64,000 nt of DNA from Segetibacter koreensis DSM 18137 (GCF_000374045.1 NZ_KB893314.1:457372-521371), one strand, 5' to 3'. Shown: positions 1-10,400, counted from the first letter of the stretch. Notes: generated by a model not told the origin, from the sequence alone. Made by a program: numbers and translations.

Positions 1-211
1 TGTTTCTACTGCATGGTACAGCTTTGTCCAAAACTCATTTAGTTTAATTTCTTTAAGAATGCCGGTGGCTCTTTCATTATCATCCCAAAATCCCGGCGAA
101 AGCGAAAGTTGCTTATCATTATCTATTTTAGCCTGACGATTATCGACGTCAAAGAAACCTCCTTAGGACAACTACGCGGTCCCTCATTTCCTTAATTTGT
201 TCCTGTGTCAT
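1..211 (-). CDS. prfB: Peptide chain release factor 2, N-terminal part (programmed +1 frameshift)
   Basis: This is the 5' end of release factor 2, which terminates translation at UGA and UAA; the gene leaves the window at position 1. From the ATG at 209-211 the zero frame gives 20 codons ending in Arg-Arg-Phe-Leu and then an in-frame TGA at 149-151. Shifting +1 at CTT TGA C continues the protein as Asp-Val-Asp-Asn-Arg-Gln, followed by Ser-Pro-Gly-Phe-Trp-Asp-Asp, typical of RF2 N-termini (E. coli has a comparable Pro-Asp-Val-Trp segment). An AGGAGG at 158-163 sits one codon before the CTT, the same arrangement as the E. coli autoregulatory site. No single open frame spans the segment, so ORF callers miss it. 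The identity rests on the frameshift site plus the downstream translation. Confidence 0.88.
149..163 (-). promoter_or_regulatory. prfB programmed frameshift site
   Basis: On the minus strand the order is AGGAGG, TTT, CTT, TGA, C. The internal Shine-Dalgarno-like AGGAGG lies one codon upstream of the slippery CTT, and UGA followed by C is the poorly terminating context known from bacterial prfB. When RF2 is scarce, slow termination favours the +1 slip, so RF2 controls its own synthesis. Both reading frames agree with this. Confidence 0.88.
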
Positions 212-217
212 AGGTTG

Positions 218-225
218 CAAAAGTA
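218..225 (-). promoter_or_regulatory. Putative Bacteroidota -7 box of prfB
   Basis: TACTTTTG on the minus strand matches the TAnnTTTG -7 consensus of the Bacteroidota primary sigma factor. It is only 6 nt from the prfB ATG, so a transcript would have almost no leader. No clear -33 TTTG/TTG is seen, which limits confidence. Confidence 0.4.
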
Positions 226-668
226 AGGGAAAATTATTTGAAGGGCGTTTTGCAGAAAATGGATAAATTTTGTAGTCCCAATCTCAAAAATCAACCTGTT
301 TTTTTCAATTGCAACGGAAATTTTTAGATGAACGATTAAAAAACTTGTTTACGTTTATACATTCTTTAAAAGTTGTAAGGAATAGATAAAGTTTGCAACA
401 AAAAACTGAAATTTGTGGTGCCATTTTCTACAAATTAGGTGACTAATATGCAATTGTTTGCGTCGGTGCCGCCAACCTTGTTATAAAGGTTAAAAGATAT
501 ATGATTGTAGTATCAGATTAATCATAAATTTTATATTGTCGATAGGAAAAACGATTCCGGGTGACTTGAATCCTAAACATTTTCAAAATTATTTACAGTT
601 TTACACCTAGATATTTTTTAAAAGGCTGTAATATTAAAAGAGTGCTTACCGTTTTACATGTAATTTCT

Positions 669-676
669 TAGTTTTG
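669..676 (+). promoter_or_regulatory. Putative -7 box upstream of pfkA
   Basis: TAGTTTTG matches TAnnTTTG and lies about 75 nt before the pfkA ATG in a 540-base gap between divergent prfB and pfkA. No convincing -33 element is visible. Nothing else was recognised in this gap apart from the prfB box. Confidence 0.35.
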
Positions 677-751
677 CGCCTTCATTTAAATTACACTGCA
701 ATAATTATAAATACTGCTTAAAGAAAATTTAAAGAACCTATAGCAATTATC

Positions 752-1735
752 ATGGCGACAAAAGTTACAAAACTGGCTGTTTTAACCTCGGGGGGAGATA
801 GTCCCGGTATGAATGCGGCAATACGAGCAGTAGTGAGAACTGGCATTTATCACGGACTTGAGGTGTACGGCGTAATGAGGGGGTATAACGGAATGATAGA
901 AGATGATATTTTTAAAATGGAAAGTCGTAGTGTTGCAAACATTATTCAACGTGGCGGAACTATTTTAAAATGTGCGAGAAGTAAAGAATTCAGGGAATAT
1001 GCCGGAAGGGAGATCGCTTATCAAAACCTGAAAAAAAGAGGCATAAATGGATTAGTAGTAATTGGTGGAGATGGCAGTTTTAAAGGTGCACAAATATTTA
1101 GCAACGAATTTGACATTCCGTGTATAGGACTGCCTGGCACTATAGATAAAGATATAGCGGGTACAGATTTTACCATTGGTTTTGATACTGCGGTTAACAC
1201 AGCTGTTGAAGCAATAGATAAAATAAGAGATACTGCAGACGCGCACGACCGCCTCTTTGTGGTAGAGGTAATGGGACGTGATGCAGGATATATTGCGCTA
1301 CACAGCGGCATTGCAACAGGTGCAGAAAATATTTTAATTCCTGAAACGAAGACAGATATTGAGGAACTCGTAAACTCTCTTTCTGAAAAAGAAAAAAGAA
1401 GAAAGCTGGTAAACCTGGTAGTAGTGGCCGAGGGCGACGAGTTTGGAGGTGGAAATGAAATAGCACGAATCGTTAAAAGAAGATTGCCAAATATTGATAC
1501 CAGGGTTTGCATACTTGGTCATATACAACGCGGAGGATCACCAAGCTGTCTTGATCGCTTAATCGCAAGCCGTATGGGATATCATGCTGTAGAAAGCTTA
1601 ATACAAGGCAGGTTTAATGTGATGGTAGGAATAGTAAATAACAAAATGTATTATACACCTCTTGATCATGCCATAAAAGCAAAACAAAAGATGAGTAACC
1701 AGTGGCTTAAAATCGTTAAGATTTTAGCCAGCTAA
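752..1735 (+). CDS. pfkA: ATP-dependent 6-phosphofructokinase
   Basis: Phosphorylates fructose-6-phosphate to fructose-1,6-bisphosphate in the cytosol, the committed step of glycolysis. The 327-residue length is normal for the bacterial PfkA family. Visible motifs are the N-terminal SGGDSPGMNAA loop (residues 13-23), the nucleotide loop GGDGS (105-109) and the catalytic TIDKDIAGTD segment (130-139), with Asp132 as the expected general base. The Gly in GGDGS is typical of ATP-using rather than pyrophosphate-using enzymes. Pyruvate kinase follows 72 nt downstream on the same strand, so the two irreversible glycolytic kinases are probably co-transcribed. The start ATG lies in an A-rich context without a Shine-Dalgarno, as is usual in this phylum. 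Confidence 0.96.
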   Translation: MATKVTKLAVLTSGGDSPGMNAAIRAVVRTGIYHGLEVYGVMRGYNGMIEDDIFKMESRSVANIIQRGGTILKCARSKEFREYAGREIAYQNLKKRGINGLVVIGGDGSFKGAQIFSNEFDIPCIGLPGTIDKDIAGTDFTIGFDTAVNTAVEAIDKIRDTADAHDRLFVVEVMGRDAGYIALHSGIATGAENILIPETKTDIEELVNSLSEKEKRRKLVNLVVVAEGDEFGGGNEIARIVKRRLPNIDTRVCILGHIQRGGSPSCLDRLIASRMGYHAVESLIQGRFNVMVGIVNNKMYYTPLDHAIKAKQKMSNQWLKIVKILAS

Positions 1736-1807
1736 ATTAAAAGGAGTATTTTTAAAAATTATTCTAATAAGATTTCAAAGATTAATACAATATTATAATT
1801 ATAACCA

Positions 1808-3295
1808 ATGTCAAAAGAAATTTCGCAATATCTGAACAAGCAAACGGACCGAAAGATCAATTTAGATACTTTAACACACCGCACAAAAATTGTCGCCACT
1901 GTTGGTCCTGCATGTGATACATACGAAAAGTTAGTTGAACTTGTACAGGCAGGTGTAAATGTTTTTCGTCTGAATTTTTCACATGGTTCTCATGAAGATA
2001 AAGCGCAGATCATTCAGCATATTCGTACATTGAATGAACAAGAACACTGCAACATTTCTATTCTTGGAGATTTGCAGGGTCCTAAGCTACGTGTTGGTGA
2101 AATTGAAAACAATGCATTGAAAGTTGAAACGGGAGATATTCTCACATTTACCAACGAAAAATGTGTGGGAACGATGGAGAGAATATACGTGTCATACCCC
2201 AACCTTGCCGGTGATGTGAAATTAGGAAACATTATATTGATAGATGATGGAAAACTGGAAGTAAGGGTTGTTGACATTCTTCGCAACGGAGATGTAAAAG
2301 TAGAAGTGACACTCGGAGGTGTTTTATCATCTAAAAAAGGTATTAATCTTCCTGATACAAAAATTTCTTTACCGGCCTTAACTGATAAAGACCTTGAAGA
2401 TCTTAGTTTTATTATAGATCAGCAGCTCGATTGGGTTGCATTATCATTTGTAAGAAATGTAAAAGATATTGTAATACTTCGCAGCAAGCTGGATGAAAGA
2501 AAAAGCAAGGCAAAGATCATAGCAAAAATTGAAAAGCCAGAAGCTGTTGCAAACATTCGCGATATTATAGTTGAGAGTGACGCTATTATGATCGCACGCG
2601 GAGATTTAGGTGTTGAACTGCCTGTAGAAAAAGTTCCGATGATACAAAAAAATATTATCAGAAAATGTTTACATAGAGCGAAGCCAGTTATTGTAGCTAC
2701 CCAGATGATGGAAAGTATGATAGATCGTGTAAAACCTAACAGAAGCGAAATAACCGACGTGGCTAACGCTGTGCTTGAAGGAACTGATGCAGTAATGCTA
2801 AGTGGTGAAACAGCTACGGGTCAGCACCCTGCACTTGTTGTACAGACAATGGTAAAAATAATAGCGGAAGTTGAAAAAGAATATAGGTATAACCGCGAAG
2901 AAGATTTAAAACCTCAACCACACTCACCGTCGTTTTTAAGTGATGCTGTTTGCTACAATGCATGTAAAATAGCTCGCGATGTGAATGCTGATGCAATAAT
3001 TGGTATGACAAAAAGTGGTTACACTGGTTTTGTTTTAAGCAGCTACCGACCAAAGGCACCTTTGTTTATTTTCTCAAAAGAAAGATCTTTAATTAACCAG
3101 CTAACCCTTAGTTGGGGCGTGAGAGCATTTTTCTATTCAGAAGAAGAAAGTCTTGACTCAATCATTTCTGACCAGATAGAAATTTTAAAACAGAGAGGGT
3201 TTTTAAAACCAGGAGACACCGTAATCAATACAGGAAGTACACCCGTTCAATTGCACTTGCCAACAAACGTTTTAAAGATTTCAAGAGTAGAATAA
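1808..3295 (+). CDS. pyk: Pyruvate kinase
   Basis: Converts phosphoenolpyruvate and ADP to pyruvate and ATP, the last step of glycolysis. The 495-residue protein shows the family landmarks: an N-terminal region with RTKIVATVGPA and FRLNFSHGSHE, the IAKIEKPEAV strand that supplies the catalytic Lys, the MIARGDLGVELP metal and substrate loop, and ATQMMESM. The C-terminal third is the regulatory alpha/beta domain. It lies just behind pfkA, and a strong hairpin terminator follows its stop codon. The 14 nt ending in its ATG (AATTATAACCAATG) are identical to those at yajC. Confidence 0.96.
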   Translation: MSKEISQYLNKQTDRKINLDTLTHRTKIVATVGPACDTYEKLVELVQAGVNVFRLNFSHGSHEDKAQIIQHIRTLNEQEHCNISILGDLQGPKLRVGEIENNALKVETGDILTFTNEKCVGTMERIYVSYPNLAGDVKLGNIILIDDGKLEVRVVDILRNGDVKVEVTLGGVLSSKKGINLPDTKISLPALTDKDLEDLSFIIDQQLDWVALSFVRNVKDIVILRSKLDERKSKAKIIAKIEKPEAVANIRDIIVESDAIMIARGDLGVELPVEKVPMIQKNIIRKCLHRAKPVIVATQMMESMIDRVKPNRSEITDVANAVLEGTDAVMLSGETATGQHPALVVQTMVKIIAEVEKEYRYNREEDLKPQPHSPSFLSDAVCYNACKIARDVNADAIIGMTKSGYTGFVLSSYRPKAPLFIFSKERSLINQLTLSWGVRAFFYSEEESLDSIISDQIEILKQRGFLKPGDTVINTGSTPVQLHLPTNVLKISRVE

Positions 3296-3311
3296 AGTAA
3301 AAAGTTTTAGT

Positions 3312-3346
3312 AAAAAACCCCAATAATAAAAAGATTGGGGTTTTTT
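3312..3346 (+). terminator. Rho-independent terminator of pfkA-pyk
   Basis: A perfect 13-bp stem (AAAAAACCCCAAT / ATTGGGGTTTTTT, arms 3312-3324 and 3334-3346) with a 9-nt loop ends in a T run, 17 nt after the pyk stop codon. Confidence 0.88.
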
Positions 3347-3491
3347 GTTTAAAGAAATGCGTGGCAACACTCTTCGTCCTAGGATTTAGTTTTATTATTT
3401 TAAAGTTCTAAAACATAACGAAGTTTAATAATAATGATAACTAAGAAATAAACCGACAATTAATTTTAAGAATAAAAAGAAAAAAAAAACA

Positions 3492-5786
3492 ATGACAAAA
3501 ATAACAATAGTACTTTTTCTGTTTTTTACTACTTCACTATTTGCACAGGATAGTAATATTAATATCATCCCTGCACCTGTTAGTTACAAAGTAAGTGAAG
3601 GAAAATTTCTTTTTAACAATAAAACAAAAATTGCTTTTAGTGATTCTGCGGAACTAAACTCTGCTAATTTTTTAAACGATTATCTTAAAAGCTATTATGG
3701 TTTTACTTTAGGAATAATTAGAAAAGCTAAGGCACCATCAAATTGTATTTTATTAAGTACTCGAAGAACGGTACAAAAGCCCGAACACGATGGAAGATAT
3801 ACGCTTACCATTAACCCGAGAAACATAAGCATTGTAGGTGATACTTACCAGGGAACTTTTTATGGTATACAAACACTATTGCATATGCTGCCACCCACGT
3901 CACAGAATGAATATGCGCTTCCATGTGCATCTATCGAAGATTACCCGCGTTTCCAATACAGGGGAATGCACCTGGACGTAGGCCGTCATTTTTTTCCTGT
4001 AGACTTCATAAAAAAATATATTGATTACATCGCTCTTTACAAAATGAATACTTTTCACTGGCATTTGACAGAAGACCAGGGCTGGAGAATTGAAATAAAA
4101 AAATATCCAAAACTGACATCTGTTGGAGGCTTTAGAAACGGTACTATTATTGGTCATCATCCTGGCACCGGTAACGACAGCTTAAGATATGGCGGCTTCT
4201 ACACGCAGGATGAAATACGGGATGTTGTGAAGTATGCTGCTGACCGCTTTATAACTGTGATTCCAGAAATAGAATTACCCGGGCATTCATCTGCTGCCAT
4301 TGCTGCATATCCTGAGTTGAGCTGTTTTCCTAACGAGCCTACAAAACCCGCTGCCAATTCTGTCTGGAGTGGAAGCCGCGAGGGAAAACAAGTACAGCAG
4401 GCGTGGGGAGTATATGAAGATGTCTTTTGTCCATCAGAATATACTTTTACTTTCTTAGAAAATGTATTGGATGAAGTAATGCAATTATTTCCATCGCAAT
4501 ACATACACATAGGTGGAGATGAATGTCCTAAAGAATCATGGAAACGCTCTGAATTTTGCCAACAGCTCATAAAAGAAAAAGGATTGAAGGATGAGCATGG
4601 ATTACAAAGCTATTTTATACAAAGAATAGAAAAATATATAAACAGCAAAGGCAAAAAGATAATAGGATGGGATGAAATTCTTGAAGGCGGCCTTGCACCT
4701 AATGCTACTGTAATGAGTTGGCGTGGAGAACAAGGTGGGGTTGATGCAGCTAAACAAAAACATAATGTTGTTATGACTCCCGGTAGCTATGTTTATTTCG
4801 ACCATTCGCAAAGCAAACACGAAGACTCCCTTACTATCGGTGGATATTTGCCGGTTGAGGTAGTATATGGTTATGAGCCTATACCGAAAGAATTAGACTC
4901 AACTGAGGCAAAATATGTATTAGGTGCACAGGCTAATATTTGGACAGAATATATGAAAACCGGCCAAAAAGTTGAATATCAAATATTTCCAAGGATGAGT
5001 GCTTTGAGTGAAGTATTGTGGTCGCTAAAGGAAAAAAGAAACGCTAGTGATTTTGAGAAAAGAATGGTTCAAGAGTTTAAGCGATATGATCTATGGAAGG
5101 CAAATTACAGCACGGCATATTATGATATTAAATCGACTATCACGCCTGCTAAAAGAGATGGAGCTATTCTATGGTCATTGGAAAGCAAAAGCAAAGCGCC
5201 GATTTATATAACAAACAATGTAACTAGTGCAGGACTTAAATATGAACAGCCCCTTTTAATTAGCGGCTCTGGTAACTATACTGTTTCAATAGTGGACCAA
5301 AAAAAATTATTGGATTCGGTTAGCCAGAACTTTTCTTTTAATAAAGCAACAGGTAAAAATATAACCCTTGCAAATCCACCATCTGCTCCTTACTTAGGGA
5401 CTGGCGGAGCTTTTGGACTAGTGAATGGGGTGAAATCTGAAAAAGGATACCCGTCAGACGAATGGCTGGGCTGGAAAAACAGCGATTTAGATGCTGTTAT
5501 TGATTTAGGCAAAACACAGGATGTCTCTAAAGTAAGCTTAGATGTATGGAAACAGGAACGAAGCATGATATTTCTACCTAAATCTGTACAGATATCAACT
5601 TCAACAGATGGAAAAATCTGGAATAACAGTTTAACTCAAACGATGGCGGAAAAACCATTTAATGATAGCAGGAAAATTACACTTGCTTTTAACCAACCAA
5701 CACAGGCACGGTACGTAAAAATAGTAGCCGTAAACAATGGATCTACAGATAGCTGGTTATTTGCAGATGAGATCGAAGTTGAATAA
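3492..5786 (+). CDS. Secreted beta-N-acetylhexosaminidase, GH20
   Basis: Removes terminal beta-linked N-acetylglucosamine or N-acetylgalactosamine from chitin oligomers, glycoproteins or peptidoglycan fragments. The 764-residue protein begins with a cleavable signal peptide (about 18 residues, ending FAQ). A GH20 N-terminal accessory domain follows (about 25-150), then the TIM barrel (about 155-500). The barrel holds the hallmark HIGGDECPKESW, in which Asp343-Glu344 are the substrate-assisted catalytic pair, and HLTEDQGWRIEIKKYPKL. The C-terminal 120 residues look like an F5/8 type C carbohydrate-binding module. It stands alone between two hairpins, with a run of A just before the ATG. Export to the periplasm or cell surface is inferred. 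Confidence 0.94.
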   Translation: MTKITIVLFLFFTTSLFAQDSNINIIPAPVSYKVSEGKFLFNNKTKIAFSDSAELNSANFLNDYLKSYYGFTLGIIRKAKAPSNCILLSTRRTVQKPEHDGRYTLTINPRNISIVGDTYQGTFYGIQTLLHMLPPTSQNEYALPCASIEDYPRFQYRGMHLDVGRHFFPVDFIKKYIDYIALYKMNTFHWHLTEDQGWRIEIKKYPKLTSVGGFRNGTIIGHHPGTGNDSLRYGGFYTQDEIRDVVKYAADRFITVIPEIELPGHSSAAIAAYPELSCFPNEPTKPAANSVWSGSREGKQVQQAWGVYEDVFCPSEYTFTFLENVLDEVMQLFPSQYIHIGGDECPKESWKRSEFCQQLIKEKGLKDEHGLQSYFIQRIEKYINSKGKKIIGWDEILEGGLAPNATVMSWRGEQGGVDAAKQKHNVVMTPGSYVYFDHSQSKHEDSLTIGGYLPVEVVYGYEPIPKELDSTEAKYVLGAQANIWTEYMKTGQKVEYQIFPRMSALSEVLWSLKEKRNASDFEKRMVQEFKRYDLWKANYSTAYYDIKSTITPAKRDGAILWSLESKSKAPIYITNNVTSAGLKYEQPLLISGSGNYTVSIVDQKKLLDSVSQNFSFNKATGKNITLANPPSAPYLGTGGAFGLVNGVKSEKGYPSDEWLGWKNSDLDAVIDLGKTQDVSKVSLDVWKQERSMIFLPKSVQISTSTDGKIWNNSLTQTMAEKPFNDSRKITLAFNQPTQARYVKIVAVNNGSTDSWLFADEIEVE

Positions 5787-5833
5787 ACAAATCGACAGGA
5801 TATTTTTACTAAACCTATTCTCTATGTTTACAA

Positions 5834-5863
5834 GATCGCCACGGCTTGTAAGTCGTGGCGATC
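5834..5863. terminator. Hairpin between the GH20 and FKBP genes
   Basis: GATCGCCACG (5834-5843) and CGTGGCGATC (5854-5863) form a perfect 10-bp stem that extends inward with one wobble pair. It lies in a convergent intergenic region 48 nt after the GH20 stop. No long T run follows, so termination is likely but not certain. Confidence 0.5.
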
Positions 5864-5935
5864 AACATTTATACAAGGTATTTTGTAAAAACCGAGAAGG
5901 ACTTTCAAATAAACCTTAAAAATTGGTTATACAAT

Positions 5936-6397
5936 TTACTGTACATCGGTAAGGGTCACATCAAAAAACAAGACTGAATTAGCAGGAATTGGACCACTAC
6001 CATTACAGCCATAAGCATACGCAGAAGGAATGATCAATTTTATTCGTCCTCCCTTTTTAATTAATGGAATTCCTATTTGCCAGCCTTCTATTACCTCACT
6101 TAAGTAAAAATTAACCGGGCTTGTTGATTCGTCAAATTTTGTTTCATTAAGAAGCTTGCCTGTGTACGTTACAGATACTTTTGAATTCCGTGTCGGAACT
6201 GCCCCGCTCCCCGGATTTATAATTTCGTAATAAATACCACTACTATGTTTTGTAGCATGAATACTATCTTTCGCAGCATATGCTAATATTTGTGGTTCTT
6301 CAGTCTTAGGTTCAACAGGTGTACAGCCGGTCTCTTGTTTAGAACATCCTGCACATGACATAATTAACAAACAGGTAAACAGTAAAAAATGCTTCAT
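5936..6397 (-). CDS. FKBP-type peptidyl-prolyl cis-trans isomerase, lipoprotein
   Basis: Catalyses proline cis-trans isomerisation during folding outside the cytoplasm. The 153-residue protein has a lipoprotein signal with candidate lipidated cysteines at 15 or 18 (LLIMSCAGC). A single FKBP domain spans about 60-152 and shows the typical VSVTYTGKLLNETKFDES, the EGWQIGIPLIKKGGRIKLIIPS core and the VLFFDVTLTDV end. It is a short single-domain form without the dimerisation region of FkpA. It is convergent with the GH20 gene and the next gene on the same strand is a small membrane protein. The substrate is unknown. Confidence 0.9.
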   Translation of the reverse strand: MKHFLLFTCLLIMSCAGCSKQETGCTPVEPKTEEPQILAYAAKDSIHATKHSSGIYYEIINPGSGAVPTRNSKVSVTYTGKLLNETKFDESTSPVNFYLSEVIEGWQIGIPLIKKGGRIKLIIPSAYAYGCNGSGPIPANSVLFFDVTLTDVQ

Positions 6398-6472
6398 TCA
6401 GTTTTTTAAATTAATGGTAAAAAGTTACGTGTTAATGTGACTATCAATTGAAGCTTTTTGCTGCACCTGCTG

Positions 6473-6790
6473 CTAAGAATTTTGTATTTCTTTCTTTATT
6501 TTAAGTTCCTGGTATTTTTGATCATTCATTTCCCAACGGTGGCGGCTATAAAAAATACTACAAAAAAAAACAATAATAATAATCGCAATAATCAAAACAA
6601 GCGGAGTTGACTGACTGTTTGCTACCATAGTAGCCCTGGTATACCACCCTGACATAAAATTTAGAAGTATGCCCAAACCTATAAGTAATCCCAATGGCAA
6701 CCCAAAAGATATTTGCCTAAAAAAGCTTTTTTCTTTTTCTTTATTATTCTCCCAATAAACCAAAAACTTTTCTTCCTGCTCTGTTAACAT
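6473..6790 (-). CDS. Small two-helix membrane protein of unknown function
   Basis: The protein is 105 residues long and not assigned to a family. Residues 1-25 are charged and probably cytoplasmic. Two hydrophobic helices follow, at about 28-48 (rich in Gly and Leu) and 62-82 (very Ile-rich), then a basic, charged C-terminal tail. A TAnnTTTG box lies 4 nt before the ATG on the minus strand, which supports this start and suggests a nearly leaderless mRNA. The FKBP lipoprotein lies 75 nt downstream on the same strand. No functional call is made. Confidence 0.72.
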   Translation of the reverse strand: MLTEQEEKFLVYWENNKEKEKSFFRQISFGLPLGLLIGLGILLNFMSGWYTRATMVANSQSTPLVLIIAIIIIVFFCSIFYSRHRWEMNDQKYQELKIKKEIQNS

Positions 6791-6794
6791 ATAA

Positions 6795-6802
6795 CAAAGG
6801 TA
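6795..6802 (-). promoter_or_regulatory. Putative -7 box of the small membrane protein gene
   Basis: TACCTTTG (minus strand) matches TAnnTTTG and stands 4 nt before the ATG. The -33 element is not obvious. Confidence 0.4.
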
Positions 6803-6903
6803 AATTCAAATACGTTAAATTGCTTATGAATAAAAACTTAAATGTATATTTAAGAGGTAAATATTTTATAAAAAATATGCTTGTGTAACCAAAAAATTTT
6901 CCT

Positions 6904-7833
6904 GTGAAATTTGATGATCAACTTGCTGCATATCTCTACGAATACAAACAACTAACTCTTGAGGGAATAGGATCTTTCACTTTAGACGAAAATGTAAGAG
7001 TGCCAAATGAACAGGAAAAAGAGATCTATTATCCTATTGAAGGTTTATCGTTTCATTATAATCCAAAAGCTATTACTGATGAAAACCTCATATTTTTCTT
7101 AATTAAAAAGTTACATAAAATAGAGCCCTTAATACGATCAGACATTGAATCATACTTGTTTAACATAAAAGTATTCCTCAATATAGGTAATCCTTACACT
7201 ATTGAAGGAATTGGAACATTAAACAAAAGCAACCAGGGCATTTATGAGTTTACACCTGGCCAATTCGAGCCGGCAAAACAAGAGATGAGTCCGAAAAGGG
7301 AAAATCCTTCTCATAATTATACTGTAAGATCAAAATCTTCTGTAGGGCGCGTGCTTGTAATAATCCTTATTGTTATCTCAGCCCTTGCAGGCATTACCGG
7401 TATCGGCTGGGGTATTTATAACCTGGTAGCAAAACAAGCCGAAACAAATGAAGATACGGGTATACTCAAACAAGCAGATACCAGCGAAACTGCGCAGCCT
7501 GCTAAAAAAGATTCTGAAAGATTAACAACAAGTACGGCACCTATTCCTATAGTTTCTAACAAATCAAAAGACAGTGCTAAAACAAGTAGTTTAGTACCAT
7601 ATAAAATGGTGTTCGAAATAACAAAGTCTAAAGAAAGAGCTACCAGCAGAACCGCACAATTAAATAATCTCCATTCGTATACCCAATATGATTCCATTCC
7701 TATAAACGATAGTGTAGCTTATTACAGGCTGTTCCTGCCAATGAAAATAAATCCCGCTGATACAACACATGTTAAAGACTCGCTCAGGATATTTTTTGGG
7801 AAAAAAATTTTTATAGAAAAGCCTAATGAGTAA
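6904..7833 (+). CDS. HU-CCDC81-like domain membrane protein
   Basis: The 309-residue protein starts with GTG. The first 125 residues look like the tandem HU-related module of bacterial CCDC81-like proteins: YKQLTLEGIGSFTL in the first half and NPYTIEGIGTLNKSNQG in the second are the paired wing-like strands. One transmembrane helix follows at about 148-172. The C-terminal 135 residues are predicted to lie outside the cytoplasm and are rich in Ser, Thr, Lys and Glu. Many Bacteroidota relatives carry a C-terminal SPOR domain for cell-wall binding; none is evident here. The family assignment comes from recall of the motif pattern and needs a profile search. It might link the nucleoid or cytoplasm to the envelope, but that is speculative. 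Confidence 0.75.
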   Translation: MKFDDQLAAYLYEYKQLTLEGIGSFTLDENVRVPNEQEKEIYYPIEGLSFHYNPKAITDENLIFFLIKKLHKIEPLIRSDIESYLFNIKVFLNIGNPYTIEGIGTLNKSNQGIYEFTPGQFEPAKQEMSPKRENPSHNYTVRSKSSVGRVLVIILIVISALAGITGIGWGIYNLVAKQAETNEDTGILKQADTSETAQPAKKDSERLTTSTAPIPIVSNKSKDSAKTSSLVPYKMVFEITKSKERATSRTAQLNNLHSYTQYDSIPINDSVAYYRLFLPMKINPADTTHVKDSLRIFFGKKIFIEKPNE

Positions 7834-7887
7834 AACCATCACATCTTTTTATTGAAATACAATCATCTTAGACCCGATAAGTTTATT

Positions 7888-7927
7888 ATAAAAAAAAATC
7901 CCCTGCTGCAACCGCAACAAGGGATTT
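7888..7927 (-). terminator. Terminator of groES-groEL
   Basis: On the minus strand a 14-bp stem with a few G-T wobbles (arms 7896-7909 and 7914-7927, loop of 4) runs directly into eight or more T residues. It lies about 57 nt after the groEL stop. It may also act weakly on the convergent upstream gene. Confidence 0.87.
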
Positions 7928-7983
7928 CTATTTTATTAAATTCACTAAGAGACAAAATTTTTCTTTTCCCGTTAGGGTAAGAA

Positions 7984-9636
<1,653 letters not shown>

Positions 9637-9853
9637 TTAGGTTTTTAATTTTTAAAATTGCTGAACCGGCAGAATCACTTTATTCATCATTCTTGCGACG
9701 CTCCGTTCAACGATAAACTTCCAATTTTTACATCTAAACCGGTAAATTATAATTTTCTGATGCGAAATGTTGTTTTACACTTTTTACAAAAAGATTATAT
9801 TATTTACCGACATCCAAAAAATACAATAATTCCTGATTTTGAAAATAGTGGTT

Positions 9854-10138
9854 CTAAACGATTGCTAAAATGTCACTTTCGCGCATAATAAGATATTCGC
9901 CACCTTCTACTGAAATTTCAGTTCCTGCATACTTGCCATAAAGAACTGTATCACCTACTTTTACCGTTACTGGTTCATCTTTTTTACCAGGACCTGCTGC
10001 CACAACTAAACCTTTCTGAGGTTTTTCTTTTGCAGTATCCGGAATAATAATGCCACCAGCAGTTTTTTCTTCAGCCGCAGCGGGCTTTACTATCACCCTG
10101 TCATGCAATGGGGTAATGTTTAAATTCTTGTCAGCCAT
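9854..10138 (-). CDS. groES: Co-chaperonin GroES (10 kDa)
   Basis: Forms the heptameric lid of the GroEL chamber. The 94-residue protein shows [24 protein letters not shown] with the mobile loop, [14 protein letters not shown] and the ending [13 protein letters not shown]. It is the first gene of groES-groEL. The 262-nt region separating it from divergent nusB contains several GACAGT half-sites. No CIRCE operator (TTAGCACTC with its inverted copy) was seen. Confidence 0.96.
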   Translation of the reverse strand: MADKNLNITPLHDRVIVKPAAAEEKTAGGIIIPDTAKEKPQKGLVVAAGPGKKDEPVTVKVGDTVLYGKYAGTEISVEGGEYLIMRESDILAIV

Positions 10139-10227
10139 ACTTTTATGTTTTGTTTTTAGTAAAAGAATTGGTTTTGCTCCTACCCCTCTACTATTGTGCC
10201 ACTAGTTATAAAAAAGTCAAATTTGCA

Positions 10228-10283
10228 GACAGTGACATATGTTGACAGTTTTGTTATCATTGATGACAGTTACACTCTGTCAG
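10228..10283. promoter_or_regulatory. GACAGT repeat cluster upstream of groES
   Basis: GACAGT occurs at 10228, 10244 and 10265, and an inverted CTGTCAG at 10277-10283. Two copies are the longer identical TGACAGTT (10243-10250 and 10264-10271), exactly 21 bp apart, or two helical turns. The cluster lies 90-145 bp before the groES start and 120-175 bp before nusB. This looks like a multi-site operator, most plausibly for stress control of groESL; the regulator is unknown. Confidence 0.42.
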
Positions 10284-10400
10284 AAGAAAGCGGATGATTA
10301 AAAGTAACGGCATTAACAACTTAACTACGACGTTGTAGGGCCTACATCTCGCTTCTAATTCCTATCTTCGCAGCCCAATCAAAAAAAGTCCTTTCGGAAA

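Noticed and set aside
1021-1512. 163-codon open frame on the minus strand
   Set aside because: It lies fully inside pfkA, which has complete motif evidence; the antisense frame is Ser/Pro/Thr-rich and resembles no family.
5737-5919. 60-codon plus-strand frame after GH20
   Set aside because: It starts inside the GH20 gene in another frame and runs through the terminator hairpin.
9690-9715. Third copy of the 22-bp repeat
   Set aside because: Only GCGACGC and AACGAT are shared, separated by an inserted stretch; not enough to call.
10139-10400. CIRCE heat-shock operator for groESL
   Set aside because: TTAGCACTC with its inverted copy was not found; only the GACAGT array is present.
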